A stretch of 64,000 nt of DNA from Candidatus Poribacteria bacterium (GCA_028820635.1 JAPPIG010000131.1:62001-126000), one strand, 5' to 3'; shown: positions 9,457-18,469, numbered from the stretch's first letter. Made by a program: numbers and translations. The notes: generated from the sequence alone by a model not told the origin.

Positions 9457-9606
9457 TTAAAAATCCATACTCACACCCACCATAACCAAACGCGACGAAC
9501 TCCACGACAACGGATGTGAATGCTTCTTATCGTCAAGTAGGATATGGGGTCCCAACTCCTTGACGTAACGTTTAACAAGACAACTACTATCCATATAGTA
9601 GATCAT
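9457..9606 (-). pseudogene. truncated PIN toxin fused in frame to the 3' end of a TonB-receptor gene
   Basis: This is a 49-codon open frame. Its first 19 residues, MIYYMDSSCLVKRYVKELG, are the opening of a VapC-like PIN RNase with the first catalytic Asp (Asp6). From about residue 31 it reads HPLSWSSSRLVMVGVSMDF and stops, which matches the C-terminus of the receptor encoded at 10142 (SPRLVMVGVSLDF). The other three PIN acidic residues are gone, so it cannot be an active nuclease. Its ATG overlaps the stop of the antitoxin-like gene by four bases (9603-9606), the usual TA coupling. By hand count about 63 of the first 72 bases match 10142-10213. Confidence 0.8.
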
Positions 9607-9851
9607 CGCCTATTCCGCTCCTCAATAATTGTTTCTGAGACAGGTTTCCCCTTGATATCGATGAGTTGGCGTTCAATCGTGGCAGTGCCATGAGATTTCT
9701 TCACTTCTTTAACTAAGCCTTGCGACAGCAGGACTTGATGAAATACTGCCAGTTTATCAGCTTCCTCCTGCTCTTTCGATAGTTTCCGTAAGTGATACCG
9801 ATCAGTGGGACTTAATGTTTTTATGGTTTCTATGATTTCTTGAATTCGCAT
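9603..9851 (-). CDS. antitoxin-like protein of a PIN-type toxin-antitoxin pair
   Basis: The 82-aa protein has a helical N-terminus (IQEIIETIKTLSPTDRYHLRKL). It ends GKPVSETIIEERNRR, a tail I associate with small proteins encoded just upstream of PIN toxins. The SD GGAGA lies close before the ATG. Its stop codon overlaps the ATG of the truncated toxin (ATGA). With the toxin broken, it is an orphan antitoxin. Its own promoter would have to lie in or beyond the inverted-repeat element that begins about 20 bp upstream. Antitoxin identity rests on the tail motif and the coupling. Confidence 0.6.
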   Translation of the reverse strand: MRIQEIIETIKTLSPTDRYHLRKLSKEQEEADKLAVFHQVLLSQGLVKEVKKSHGTATIERQLIDIKGKPVSETIIEERNRR

Positions 9852-9871
9852 TGTTTGTCTCCTTATTATCT

Positions 9872-10131
9872 TAACCTAAGTTGCTACCTTATAGCACAAT
9901 CTGTATGAAGTTTAAATAAATATTTCGGTAATCCAGTCCATAAAAATGATCGTAGGGGCGGGGTTTCCTCGCCCGCATATTACCGAATTAATAACTTAAT
10001 CTTCATTTAGATTGTGCCTGTGAGTGCGCAAACTGACAGTTTGCGCTACAAAATATTGGTTAATTATCAGCATTTTTTCATTAAAGACGGTGTTTCCATG
10101 TCTAAAAACTTATAGGTAGCAACTTGGGTTA
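9872..10131. repeat. 260-bp inverted-repeat element (MITE-like)
   Basis: The ends are an 18-bp inverted repeat: TAACCTAAGTTGCTACCT at 9872-9889 and its complement at 10114-10131, with 17 of 18 matching. A second nested pair, AGCACAATCT..ATGAAG at 9893 and its complement at about 9996-10018, lies inside. A GGGCGGGG-TTT-CCTCGCCC hairpin sits near 9955-9975. No coding capacity is seen. The element fills the gap between the antitoxin gene and the TonB-receptor stop codon. Confidence 0.7.
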
Positions 10132-10141
10132 TCTTATTCAA

Positions 10142-13100
10142 CTAAAAATCCAAACTCACACCCACCATAACCAAACGCGGCGAACTCCATGAAATCGGAC
10201 TGGAATGCTTCTGGGCAGTCAACGGAATACCGTACCGATCATACGTAACGGCATCAAGCAGATTATCCAAGTTCTTTGTGTTGAAGATGTTCCGAATATC
10301 CGCAAAGAAGGTATACGTTATCCCACTAATCGTACTCCGTTTACTAACCAGGGCATCAACATTGTAAGTCGCTGGATAACGTTTTGAGTTGATAGCAGGT
10401 TTTATCGGTGCCCTCGGATTTGGCGTGTATGGCAAACCGCTGGCGTATCTACCGACAAAATTAACAGCAGAAGTAAAGGGTAGCTGAATGTCTAAAAATG
10501 CGGAAATAATATGACGCTGATCCCATGCTAATGGATGGCTTTCGGTTACTTCAGGTTGCTGTCGGTAATAGGTGAGGTACCCCAAATTCCGACTGGAGCC
10601 TTTGCCCTTCGCAACAGAATAGGTATAACTGAGCATACCGGAAACCGGACCTCCCCCTGTGCGCCACTTACGGATTGAAAGTTCAACCCCTTGAACGCGT
10701 CCATAGATGTCGTTGATGAAATAACTATAATCGTTTGTGATGTCAACATGCACACTACTCACAAGGTTATCAATATCCTTTGTAAATCCGGTGATGTCAA
10801 AAGTTAAGTCATCGGTGAACTGCTGGGCTATCCCGACTTCATAAGCGATAGTTCTCTCTGGTTCCAGGTCGGGGTTGCCTCTTCTTCGGATTGCACCACG
10901 CATATCAAAACTAAGGTTTTCATAGAGGTCATCACCTCGTGGTATCTGATAGTAATGCCCGTAGGTAAAGTGTAATTTCGCCCGGTCAGTAACTGGGAAA
11001 GAGATACCGAGACGCGGTGCGATCATGTGTTTAACAGACGCTTCAACCGGATCTTTGATAACCGGTAGTCCAACGTTATAGGTATCGTAGTCCAGTTTGA
11101 TTGTGCCATCATCTTCGTTCAGTTCAAGCGGCTCTAACGGATCTTTTGGTGAGATACCATCCGGGTCATATATATCATATCGTAACCCTGCGTTCACAAT
11201 CATACCTTCATATTCCATCTTATCTTGGGCATATAGACTGATAGATGTAGGCGTTACGTCATAATACTCCACATAGAGATTTGAACTTCCATAATTTGTT
11301 GTACCGAGATTGTAGAGATGGTTTGTTGAAAATTCAATCCCTGTTTGGATTTGATGGTTTTCCGTAACTTGGCTCGCAAAAACGCCTTTGAAAATTGATG
11401 TCGTGGAATTGCGGTCAGTCCAGAAATTGTTATCTCCCGCGACGTCGTAGGTTGTGTCGTTATATGCCTGTTGTGCTGGATTTCTAATCCTACCTTCTTC
11501 CTGATTTTGATCAAAGGATTTTTCAGGATCATAAGCATTTTCTTCAAACGTTTTATTCAAAGGATCCCACACTTTTCCGGGTTGATGACTGGCATAAGAA
11601 CGGTGGAATTGTCCAAAAGTCAAGGTATAGAAAGTGCCTGAGTTGATATTGTGTGAAAGCTGAACGGAAAGACTCCGACCATCCCTATTGTCAACTTCAA
11701 TTGCACCGGGTACAAAACGTAAACTCCCACCGTAGTTGTTGAATTCCCGCACATCATAGAGTCCACTTGCAGTGAGTTTGAGTTCGGGTGTTATTTCAAA
11801 CTTGAGTTTGCCTTGGAGTGTGTGTCCTCCGCTGCCACTATTGGGCAGATAACTCTCATCTCGCCGCAACTGGCTGGCGAAGGAGAACGTCAACCGATTA
11901 CCCCATATCGGTCCGCTGAGTGCTAATTCTCCGATATGACTCGGAGATAACTTATACTCTTTTGTATCGTTGAACTGCCCGCTGTACTGCTCCAAATCCA
12001 CAATGTAGCCATCTAACAGTGTGACCTGTTTGTTTTCATAATCAATTACGGTGCCGTCCGCGTCCTTGAATGGTTGGCGTTCCATAATGACTTCACCCGT
12101 TTCTTCATTTACCTTAGGTTCGCCTGTTTCCGTATCAATAACCGGCTGCAACGGGTTTTCTGTTCTATCTGCATACACACCGGGAGCAATTTCTGTGAAT
12201 TCTACCTTATCATCACCTTCTCGTTCTGCCAATTCCCCAACTGTTACAGATTTTCCACGATAAGGTGTTTGATAATCGTAAGGTTTACCGATGAATATAC
12301 CTCTGAAAGGTTCAAGTGCCACTGGTCGGAAACCTTCGTCCGGGTCTAACCAGGGTCCATATATTGGATCGCCATGGTGTTGTCCCCATTGACCAACCCG
12401 ATATCTAACCCTACCAGTAAATTTATGTGTCCCAGCCTTCGTAATGAGATTAATTATACCGGATTGTGCATCCCCATGTTCCGCATTGAATCCGCCCGTG
12501 ATGACTTCCATCTGTTCAAGCGCGTTTGTGCTAATTTGCAGCCCTAAACCCCTACCAATCGGATCATTAACTGGGATACCGTCAATAAGATATTTAATCT
12601 CCATTGACCTACCACCACGAATATGGAGCGAGCCAGATGAATTTAGCACAGCCACACCTGCCTGTGTTTGAAGAATGCCATTTACGGTGTCGCGTGGCAT
12701 AGAGGCGATTTCGTCCGCTTCAATTATCCGTGTTGTTTGCGTAACATCCTTCTTGATGAGCGGTTTTTGAGCAGTTACCGTTATGCCTTCAATTTCAACG
12801 ACTTCAGAAACCTCCAGAGCGAAGTTTATAGTTGTGGTGAGTCCAGCGAAAACCGTCGTTGCTTGAACGGTCTTGGAACGGTAGCCAGTGAGTTCAACTT
12901 GGACATCATATCCGCCTGGATCAATGTTTGTCATAACATAATAGCCAGAATCGTTTGTTGTTGCAGTAGTACTTGTCCCAACAATTGTCACTTTGGCGTT
13001 TGCTAACGGTTGTTTTGTCGCTTCTGCGGTGACGATACCGGAAATTTTACCGATTGTGGCAGCAAACGCACTATGAGTCCCGACGATTGCTATACATGTG

Positions 13101-13150
13101 AAAATACTTAGGAAAAACAGTAATGTTTTGAAGATATTATCTACTTTCAT
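10142..13150 (-). CDS. TonB-dependent receptor with N-terminal carboxypeptidase-regulatory-like domain
   Basis: The 1002-aa outer membrane receptor has a signal peptide of about 30 residues (ends SAFA). A CarboxypepD_reg-like beta-sandwich follows (about 32-115: GKISGIVTAEATKQPLANAKV..). Next come a plug domain (about 135-235, with LHIRGGRSMEIKYLIDGIPV) and a long 22-strand-type barrel ending MVGVSLDF with terminal Phe. This is the SusC/Oar-like architecture used for uptake of siderophores, glycans or peptides; the ligand is unknown. No TonB box was picked out with confidence. It lies 59 bp downstream of recO with a small hairpin (cacgctatgcaagcgtg) in between, so it probably has its own promoter. 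Its last 72 bp are duplicated at 9457. Confidence 0.9.
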   Translation of the reverse strand: MKVDNIFKTLLFFLSIFTCIAIVGTHSAFAATIGKISGIVTAEATKQPLANAKVTIVGTSTTATTNDSGYYVMTNIDPGGYDVQVELTGYRSKTVQATTVFAGLTTTINFALEVSEVVEIEGITVTAQKPLIKKDVTQTTRIIEADEIASMPRDTVNGILQTQAGVAVLNSSGSLHIRGGRSMEIKYLIDGIPVNDPIGRGLGLQISTNALEQMEVITGGFNAEHGDAQSGIINLITKAGTHKFTGRVRYRVGQWGQHHGDPIYGPWLDPDEGFRPVALEPFRGIFIGKPYDYQTPYRGKSVTVGELAEREGDDKVEFTEIAPGVYADRTENPLQPVIDTETGEPKVNEETGEVIMERQPFKDADGTVIDYENKQVTLLDGYIVDLEQYSGQFNDTKEYKLSPSHIGELALSGPIWGNRLTFSFASQLRRDESYLPNSGSGGHTLQGKLKFEITPELKLTASGLYDVREFNNYGGSLRFVPGAIEVDNRDGRSLSVQLSHNINSGTFYTLTFGQFHRSYASHQPGKVWDPLNKTFEENAYDPEKSFDQNQEEGRIRNPAQQAYNDTTYDVAGDNNFWTDRNSTTSIFKGVFASQVTENHQIQTGIEFSTNHLYNLGTTNYGSSNLYVEYYDVTPTSISLYAQDKMEYEGMIVNAGLRYDIYDPDGISPKDPLEPLELNEDDGTIKLDYDTYNVGLPVIKDPVEASVKHMIAPRLGISFPVTDRAKLHFTYGHYYQIPRGDDLYENLSFDMRGAIRRRGNPDLEPERTIAYEVGIAQQFTDDLTFDITGFTKDIDNLVSSVHVDITNDYSYFINDIYGRVQGVELSIRKWRTGGGPVSGMLSYTYSVAKGKGSSRNLGYLTYYRQQPEVTESHPLAWDQRHIISAFLDIQLPFTSAVNFVGRYASGLPYTPNPRAPIKPAINSKRYPATYNVDALVSKRSTISGITYTFFADIRNIFNTKNLDNLLDAVTYDRYGIPLTAQKHSSPISWSSPRLVMVGVSLDF

Positions 13151-13209
13151 TTACAACTCCTTTTCTTCTGTAGACACGCTATGCAAGCGTGCTTGGCGTT
13201 TGTCAAATA

Positions 13210-13992
13210 TTACACTTCTAACACACTTTCAATAAATTTAAGACTTTTTAGATTACGTTCCGTATGGTATTGAATGAAACTACTGAGAACAAGTTTCAGT
13301 TCACGATGATTACGCGTAGAGGCACGAATCCGACTTAACTTGTCCAATTCTGATTTCCGTAATGTCTTCAAAAGTTCACAACTTCCGGGGGCTATTGAAA
13401 ATGCGGAGGTGTCTCTGTGTTGGCAATCTCCGCAAAGCAGCCCACCGTGTCGAACGCTGAAGAACATCATAGTTGTACCCTGCGTATTTTTGACAGTTGA
13501 AGCAGTCACAACCGCACCGCAGTTCGCACACTGAGAAAGTTGGGGTGCGTACCCCGCGAGGTCGAGAAACTTTATCTCAAAAACCCGAGCGAGCAACGCG
13601 ACATCATCAGTATCCGTTAAAAATTGGTATGTATTTCGTAGTAAATCGAAAATATCAGGGTTTGCGTCACCTTCTGATGCGATAGCATCAACTAATTCTG
13701 CTAAATAGCATCCGTAAGTAATTCGCGCAAAATCGGTTCGGATTCCGTCAAAACCTTCAATGAGATCAAAACCTGTAAGGCTTTGCAAATCTCGGTTTTC
13801 GCGATAGTTAAAAAGAAGCATGCCGTGATTGAGCAGTTCTAAACTACCGCTCAGCTTGCTTTTAGGGCTTTTTACGCCATAAGCCATAGTTTTTATTTTG
13901 CCAAAATCGGGGGTATAGAAAGTGATGATTTTATGGGCTTCGCGTAAGGAAAAAGCACGAATTACAATTGCTTGTGTTTTTTGAGTAGGCAT
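13210..13992 (-). CDS. recO: DNA repair protein RecO
   Basis: The 260-aa protein has the RecO N-terminal OB fold (TQAIVIRAFSLREAHKIITFYTPDFGKIK). A helical C-terminal domain follows, with a zinc ribbon Cys155-x2-Cys158 ... Cys187-x2-Cys190. RecO loads RecA onto SSB-coated DNA with RecR in gap repair. The length is usual. The SD is weak. It closes the phoH-ybeY-corC-recO block common in many bacteria. A tRNA-Pro gene stands between it and corC. Confidence 0.93.
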   Translation of the reverse strand: MPTQKTQAIVIRAFSLREAHKIITFYTPDFGKIKTMAYGVKSPKSKLSGSLELLNHGMLLFNYRENRDLQSLTGFDLIEGFDGIRTDFARITYGCYLAELVDAIASEGDANPDIFDLLRNTYQFLTDTDDVALLARVFEIKFLDLAGYAPQLSQCANCGAVVTASTVKNTQGTTMMFFSVRHGGLLCGDCQHRDTSAFSIAPGSCELLKTLRKSELDKLSRIRASTRNHRELKLVLSSFIQYHTERNLKSLKFIESVLEV

Positions 13993-14047
13993 GTTTTTAT
14001 GTGTAGGAGCAATGATTTACAATCATTCAGTATAAGGCGGGATAAGA

Positions 14048-14122
<75 letters not shown>

Positions 14123-14171
14123 TTCTCCCCTTAATTATACGGCATTTTAGGAACTTTGTCAAATCTTTTTA

Positions 14172-15458
14172 TTATTCTGAATCTACATCACCGTTAGCGT
14201 TTTTCGGCATCTGAATTTGAATACGATGAATCCTTCGTGCGTCTGCTTCTAATACCGTGAAACTTATACCGCGGTAAGTAAAAACGACACCCTTTTCAGG
14301 GACTCGTCCAAGATGATCTACCACAAACCCACCGATGGTATCAATATTTTCCGCTTCAAATTCTGTGCCAAGTTTTTCGTTTAATTCTACAAGATTTAGT
14401 CTGGCATCAACTGAGTAGGTATCTGGACTAATTTGAATGTAGGCATCCTGCTCATCTGCTTCGTCTTCGTCTTGGATTTCACCCACAATCTCCTCAATAA
14501 TGTTTTCAAGCGTTACAATCCCCGCTGTGCCACCGTACTCATCTACAACAATAGCGATATGTTGTTTGTGTTCTCGCAGTTCTCGGAACAATTCAGAAAT
14601 CTTTTTACTCTCTGGGGTAAAAAAAGGTGTGCGACCAACAATAAGTTCACTGAGGGTAATCGGTTTCTCCTCTGCCCAACAATCTAACATGTCCTTAACA
14701 TGCAAAATTCCGACAATGTTATCAATTGTCTCTTCATATATCGGAATACGTGTATGCCTACATGCAATTGTTGTCTGTAAGACTTCGGCAGCTGGCGTTC
14801 CGACCTCAAGACATACCATATCAGTTCGTGCCACCATGATTTCTCGGACCACTTTATCTGGCAGGTCCAAAATCCGAGCAATCATTTCTCGGTCATCTGG
14901 CTCTAAAATCTCTTGGCTATCTGCAACATTATCTAAGGTTTCTAACACTTCTGGAGATACAAGACTATCTTGTGCTGACGTAACCTTGCCGCCGCAGATA
15001 CGCACAATCAGATTCACAAGAAAATTTAAGGGGATTAAAATTAGAAAACCGCCCCAATAAACGATACGTAAGGCACGTAACGCATGAATAGTTGTTCCGC
15101 TGGGACTATTTTGGACGTAGTTTTTAGGAAATAATTCTGTAAAAACGACAAGAAGCAGGGCAGCAAGTCCACCGCTCAATATGGGATTTTCCCAGAATGT
15201 CGCAAATAGGACAACGGTTGCCACCATCAGCAGCGTCTTTGCTGTAATAATAGTCAATGAATAGCGGCGCGGGTGGCGCAAAAGCGATGTTAAGACTTCG
15301 TAGCGTTTTCCACCTTCCTCTGCGAATTCCAGAATATCCGACCGCGTCAAACGAGCCAGCAAAGCTTCTGCCGCTGAAAAGAGTGCATTTAAAATTAACA
15401 GAATTCCTAAACAAACTAATCTTATAGCTATATGTTGCTCATCCAAGCGTAAAATCAC
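14172..15458 (-). CDS. CorC/HlyC-type transporter-like protein (CNNM, CBS pair, CorC_HlyC)
   Basis: This 428-aa inner membrane protein has a CNNM/DUF21 membrane domain (about 1-165, with VVFTELFPKNY). A CBS pair follows (about 195-320, with GILHVKDMLD and VVDEYGGTAGIVTLENIIEEIVGEI). The CorC_HlyC domain is at about 335-418. Family members are linked to Mg2+/Co2+ efflux or homeostasis. The likely start is uncertain: GTG at 15458 stands almost on its SD (GGAGGT), while TTG at 15446 has wider spacing. It is downstream of phoH and ybeY, as in many genomes. Confidence 0.9.
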   Translation of the reverse strand: MILRLDEQHIAIRLVCLGILLILNALFSAAEALLARLTRSDILEFAEEGGKRYEVLTSLLRHPRRYSLTIITAKTLLMVATVVLFATFWENPILSGGLAALLLVVFTELFPKNYVQNSPSGTTIHALRALRIVYWGGFLILIPLNFLVNLIVRICGGKVTSAQDSLVSPEVLETLDNVADSQEILEPDDREMIARILDLPDKVVREIMVARTDMVCLEVGTPAAEVLQTTIACRHTRIPIYEETIDNIVGILHVKDMLDCWAEEKPITLSELIVGRTPFFTPESKKISELFRELREHKQHIAIVVDEYGGTAGIVTLENIIEEIVGEIQDEDEADEQDAYIQISPDTYSVDARLNLVELNEKLGTEFEAENIDTIGGFVVDHLGRVPEKGVVFTYRGISFTVLEADARRIHRIQIQMPKNANGDVDSE

Positions 15459-15559
15459 ACCTCCGTTATATCTTTAACACGTTATATCTTTAACAAGAAT
15501 TTCTGTAATTAACTGTCAATACCTGAACATTTCCACTTAAGAAACTACTTTGAACTCGA

Positions 15560-16015
15560 TTACGGCACGCGGAGCGTGCCTACTACTTTTAAATGTTTTA
15601 AAATGGTTTCTTGTTTATTAAACATAGCAGCGGCTTCCTCTTGTGTTTGATGGTCATATCCGAGTAGATGAAGCATACCGTGTACAGTTAGAAATGCGAC
15701 CTCTTCTTCAAGCGAATGTTTTTCAGTTGTTGCATGGCGTTCTGCGGTTTCTAAAGATATGACAACATCCCCAAGAATAGTGGATAGCATCATCTCACTA
15801 TCTTCACCTTCACGCATAGCGAACGCTAATACATCCGTTGGTGCATCAATTCCACGATACTCAAGATTTAGTTCTGTCATGTGGAGATCATCTGTTAACA
15901 AAATGCTTACTTCATAATCTTCTATATTATGTGCATCTAATGTCGCTAAAACGGCTTTTTGGGCAATTTGGATATCAAACGTGGTATTGCTGCTGGCATT
16001 GGTAACATCAATCAA
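15560..16015 (-). CDS. ybeY: endoribonuclease YbeY with a repeat-encoded C-terminus
   Basis: The 151-aa protein carries the metal-binding motif HGxxHLxGYDH (His112, His116, His122) of YbeY, the single-strand RNase used in 16S rRNA maturation and ribosome quality control. The start is TTG, 5 bp after the phoH stop, so translation is coupled. The last residues, GTLRVP, and the stop codon are read from a GGCACGCGGAGCGTGCC palindrome that also occurs outside genes. The native end was therefore replaced or extended by a repeat. The catalytic part is complete. Confidence 0.93.
   Translation of the reverse strand: MIDVTNASSNTTFDIQIAQKAVLATLDAHNIEDYEVSILLTDDLHMTELNLEYRGIDAPTDVLAFAMREGEDSEMMLSTILGDVVISLETAERHATTEKHSLEEEVAFLTVHGMLHLLGYDHQTQEEAAAMFNKQETILKHLKVVGTLRVP
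15561..15587. repeat. short palindromic repeat, GTGCC-type, copy 2 (overlaps ybeY 3' end)
   Basis: The sequence TACGGCACGCGGAGCGTGCC followed by TACTACT has a 7-bp stem and a 3-base loop. It shares its core with 37487-37513 and, with changes, with 54-80. Here it lies inside the last codons and stop of ybeY. Confidence 0.65.
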
Positions 16016-16020
16016 ACCCG

Positions 16021-17031
16021 TTAACCTTCAGATTCTTCGGCTTCTGCTAATACCTGTTTTACATTTGGGGGTGGAGTTGAATTTTCATAAGCCTCAATGA
16101 TACGCTGCACCAATTCATGCCGCACAACATCAGTCTTTGAGAAGTAAATAAATTGGATTCCCTTGATTCCAGAAAGCACTTCTTGTGCATCTGCGAGTCC
16201 CGATACTTTATGCGTTGGCAGGTCTGTTTGTGTGATGTCACCCGTTACAACGGCTTTTGAGTCAAACCCGAGCCGTGTGAGGAACATTTTCATCTGTTCG
16301 ATTGTTGCATTTTGTGCCTCATCAAGAACAACAAAAGAATTATTGAGAGTTCTACCTCGCATAAAAGCAATCGGTGCAACTTCAATGATATTGCGTTCAA
16401 TGTAATTGTCAAGCGTATCAGGTGGTATCATATCGTACAACGCATCATATAGTGGTCGTAGATAAGGATGTACTTTCTCGGCTATATCACCGGGTAAAAA
16501 TCCGAGACGTTCACCCGCTTCAACGGCAGGTCGAGTTAGGATAATACGACTCACCTGCCCATTTTTAAGCGCAGAAACAGCCATTGCCATTGCAAGGTAG
16601 GTTTTCCCTGTGCCAGCAGGTCCAATGCCAAACACAAGATCGTTGTGTTTTATCGCTTCAACATACCGTTTTTGTCCAGCAGTTTTCGGACGAATTACAC
16701 CTCGTTTTGAAAACACAGGTATAGATTCTGGCGAACTTTGATCTAAAATAGTTGTTTCATCTGCTTCTGTCGCACGGATGACGTAGTTAACATCGGTTGC
16801 CTGAATTCGTTCACCTTTTCGGATACGGTGGAGTAGTGATTCCAACACCGTTACGACTCTGTTGACATTTTTTTGGTTTTCACCAAGGACAGCAATGCTA
16901 TCGCTTTTCAAAACAACACGGACGTTAAAATCATCTTCAATGATTTTTAAAAAGGCATCGCTTTGTCCAAAAAGTGCTTGAACTTCAGCGTTGTTTTGAA
17001 TAGGGACACCCTTCAATTCTTGTTTTTGCAA
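16021..17031 (-). CDS. phoH: PhoH-family ATPase
   Basis: The 336-aa cytoplasmic protein has an N-terminal KH-like region (about 15-75). The PhoH domain carries Walker A GPAGTGKT (137-144) and Walker B FVVLDEAQN. The start is TTG, with GGAGG about 12 bases upstream. PhoH proteins (PhoL/YbeZ type) sit beside YbeY and are thought to act with it in RNA metabolism. The 5-bp gap to ybeY fits that. It is first in the phoH-ybeY-corC-recO block. Confidence 0.93.
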   Translation of the reverse strand: MQKQELKGVPIQNNAEVQALFGQSDAFLKIIEDDFNVRVVLKSDSIAVLGENQKNVNRVVTVLESLLHRIRKGERIQATDVNYVIRATEADETTILDQSSPESIPVFSKRGVIRPKTAGQKRYVEAIKHNDLVFGIGPAGTGKTYLAMAMAVSALKNGQVSRIILTRPAVEAGERLGFLPGDIAEKVHPYLRPLYDALYDMIPPDTLDNYIERNIIEVAPIAFMRGRTLNNSFVVLDEAQNATIEQMKMFLTRLGFDSKAVVTGDITQTDLPTHKVSGLADAQEVLSGIKGIQFIYFSKTDVVRHELVQRIIEAYENSTPPPNVKQVLAEAEESEG

Positions 17032-17214
17032 TCGGGTTTTGATCCTCCAAGAATGTTATGTGCTAAACTTAACACGGTTTTGTAGAAAAAGTCAAGCAAT
17101 AGGTTTATGGATGCAATATTAAGACAGATTCTGGCGAGAAATCTAAGTGATTAGTTCACATTGTAGCAAGTTTGTATATTATACAATTTCGTGAAACTAA
17201 ATTCAAGCAGTTTC

Positions 17215-17844
17215 TTACATCCGCTCGTAAATCTTCACCTCTCGAATTTTTGCCCCTTTTAAAGGCGTAACAATTCCATAAGAAAAGCGACGGTCGTCAC
17301 TCTCAACGCGCGTCTGTCCTTTCCGATCTTCAATGCCGTCTGCGGTTATCCGCAGATATAACACTTCTTGTCTAATCGGTAACCACACCTTCTGCTGGTT
17401 TTTCACATCTCTGTGTCGTCTATCCTGCACTGCGACAAACGAATTACGCCACTTCAGTGATTTTTCCTCTGCTGTAAAATCAAGAGCCAACTTTGGAATA
17501 TCAGAACCCGGATAAATTTCTATGTAAGCCACATACGTTGGTTTATCCAGTTTTATCAGTGTTTCTGTTTTAAGAGTACCATCATGATTTATCTGATAAC
17601 GCTTCGGATTAGCGTTAAATTCAACCGTCCCTTCCTCAAAATACATCTTCCGAATAGAACCGTGTGCTTGGAATGTTCCTACTGTTTCCAAATTTCCATC
17701 TACCATATTTGGGTTAGCGTCACACGTGAGGCGAGATGGAGGGAGTTCCGCGACAGGTGGATTTTGAAGTAAAGCACACCCCGTAATACTAAAAACTATT
17801 AACAATAAACTACTTGCAATCCATCTCCATTTTCTAACGGGCAT
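17215..17844 (-). CDS. lipoprotein, paralogue of its upstream neighbour
   Basis: The 209-aa protein has a lipoprotein signal peptide and lipobox SITGC (Cys23). It then has an LxCDANPNMVDGN-LETVGTFQAHG segment and a body of beta-type sequence ending KGAKIREVKIYERM. The same layout (NPEFVDGN-VDTISTFEVKG ... KGASIREVKFYAR) occurs in the gene at 17834, so the two are tandem paralogues. The fold may be discoidin/F5-8-like, since NxxxVDGN-xxTxxxF plus a closing strand recalls those domains; this is a guess. The genes overlap by 11 bp and the SD (GGGAGG) lies inside the neighbour's end, so they are cotranscribed. Confidence 0.7.
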   Translation of the reverse strand: MPVRKWRWIASSLLLIVFSITGCALLQNPPVAELPPSRLTCDANPNMVDGNLETVGTFQAHGSIRKMYFEEGTVEFNANPKRYQINHDGTLKTETLIKLDKPTYVAYIEIYPGSDIPKLALDFTAEEKSLKWRNSFVAVQDRRHRDVKNQQKVWLPIRQEVLYLRITADGIEDRKGQTRVESDDRRFSYGIVTPLKGAKIREVKIYERM

Positions 17845-18469
17845 AAAATTTTACCTCCCGAATAGAAGCACCTTTCAGCGGAATCTGAATACGTTCGTCT
17901 CTGTTTATTTTTGTGTTTTTATCTTTTTTGACATTTCTATCTCTTTTTTCACGAACGGCACTCTGTTTATCCTCTATTGCATCCGCTGACAAACGTAAGT
18001 AGAGTATCTCTCGATTAATTTCGAATCTGACTGGTAATTTTCCTTCCACGTTGACATGTTGTTTGCCTTGCGCCATCACAAACGACGACTTAAACCGCGG
18101 TGGATCTTCCATTGTTGACGTTACTGACAAATTGGGAATGCGGGATGCAGGATAAATTTCAATATAAGATATATATGTAGGCACATCTAATTTAATTACT
18201 GCTTCTGTTCGACGGTACCCTTGCCCCTGAGTCAAATATATCCGTTGTCTTTCACCGCGAGTGCGACCGGCAACAGGAATATTTTTGTAGCTTTTTTCAA
18301 TATGCCCTTTTACTTCAAATGTACTGATTGTATCCACATTTCCGTCAACGAATTCGGGGTTAGTTTGACTCGTAAGGCGTGAGGAATCAATTTCAAAAGT
18401 TGGTTGATTTAGAACAGCACAACCTAAAACACTAATAAACATAACGGATAAAACGCTAAAAATTCTCAT
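17834..18469 (-). CDS. lipoprotein, paralogue of the downstream gene
   Basis: The 211-aa protein has lipobox SVLGC (Cys17) and TNPEFVDGN-VDTISTFEVKG near the N-terminus. A basic stretch (about 170-200, REKRDRNVKKDKNTK) is absent from its paralogue. It closes with KGASIREVKFYAR. AGGAG lies 7 bases before the ATG. Function is unknown; a surface or periplasmic lipid-anchored protein is expected. It is 33 bp downstream of the Ldh-type dehydrogenase gene. Confidence 0.7.
   Translation of the reverse strand: MRIFSVLSVMFISVLGCAVLNQPTFEIDSSRLTSQTNPEFVDGNVDTISTFEVKGHIEKSYKNIPVAGRTRGERQRIYLTQGQGYRRTEAVIKLDVPTYISYIEIYPASRIPNLSVTSTMEDPPRFKSSFVMAQGKQHVNVEGKLPVRFEINREILYLRLSADAIEDKQSAVREKRDRNVKKDKNTKINRDERIQIPLKGASIREVKFYAR

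Noticed and set aside
14500-15060. 186-codon open frame on the plus strand opposite corC
   Set aside because: It is antisense to a well-supported family protein, has no SD and reads as low-information Ser/Arg-rich sequence, typical of a shadow frame.
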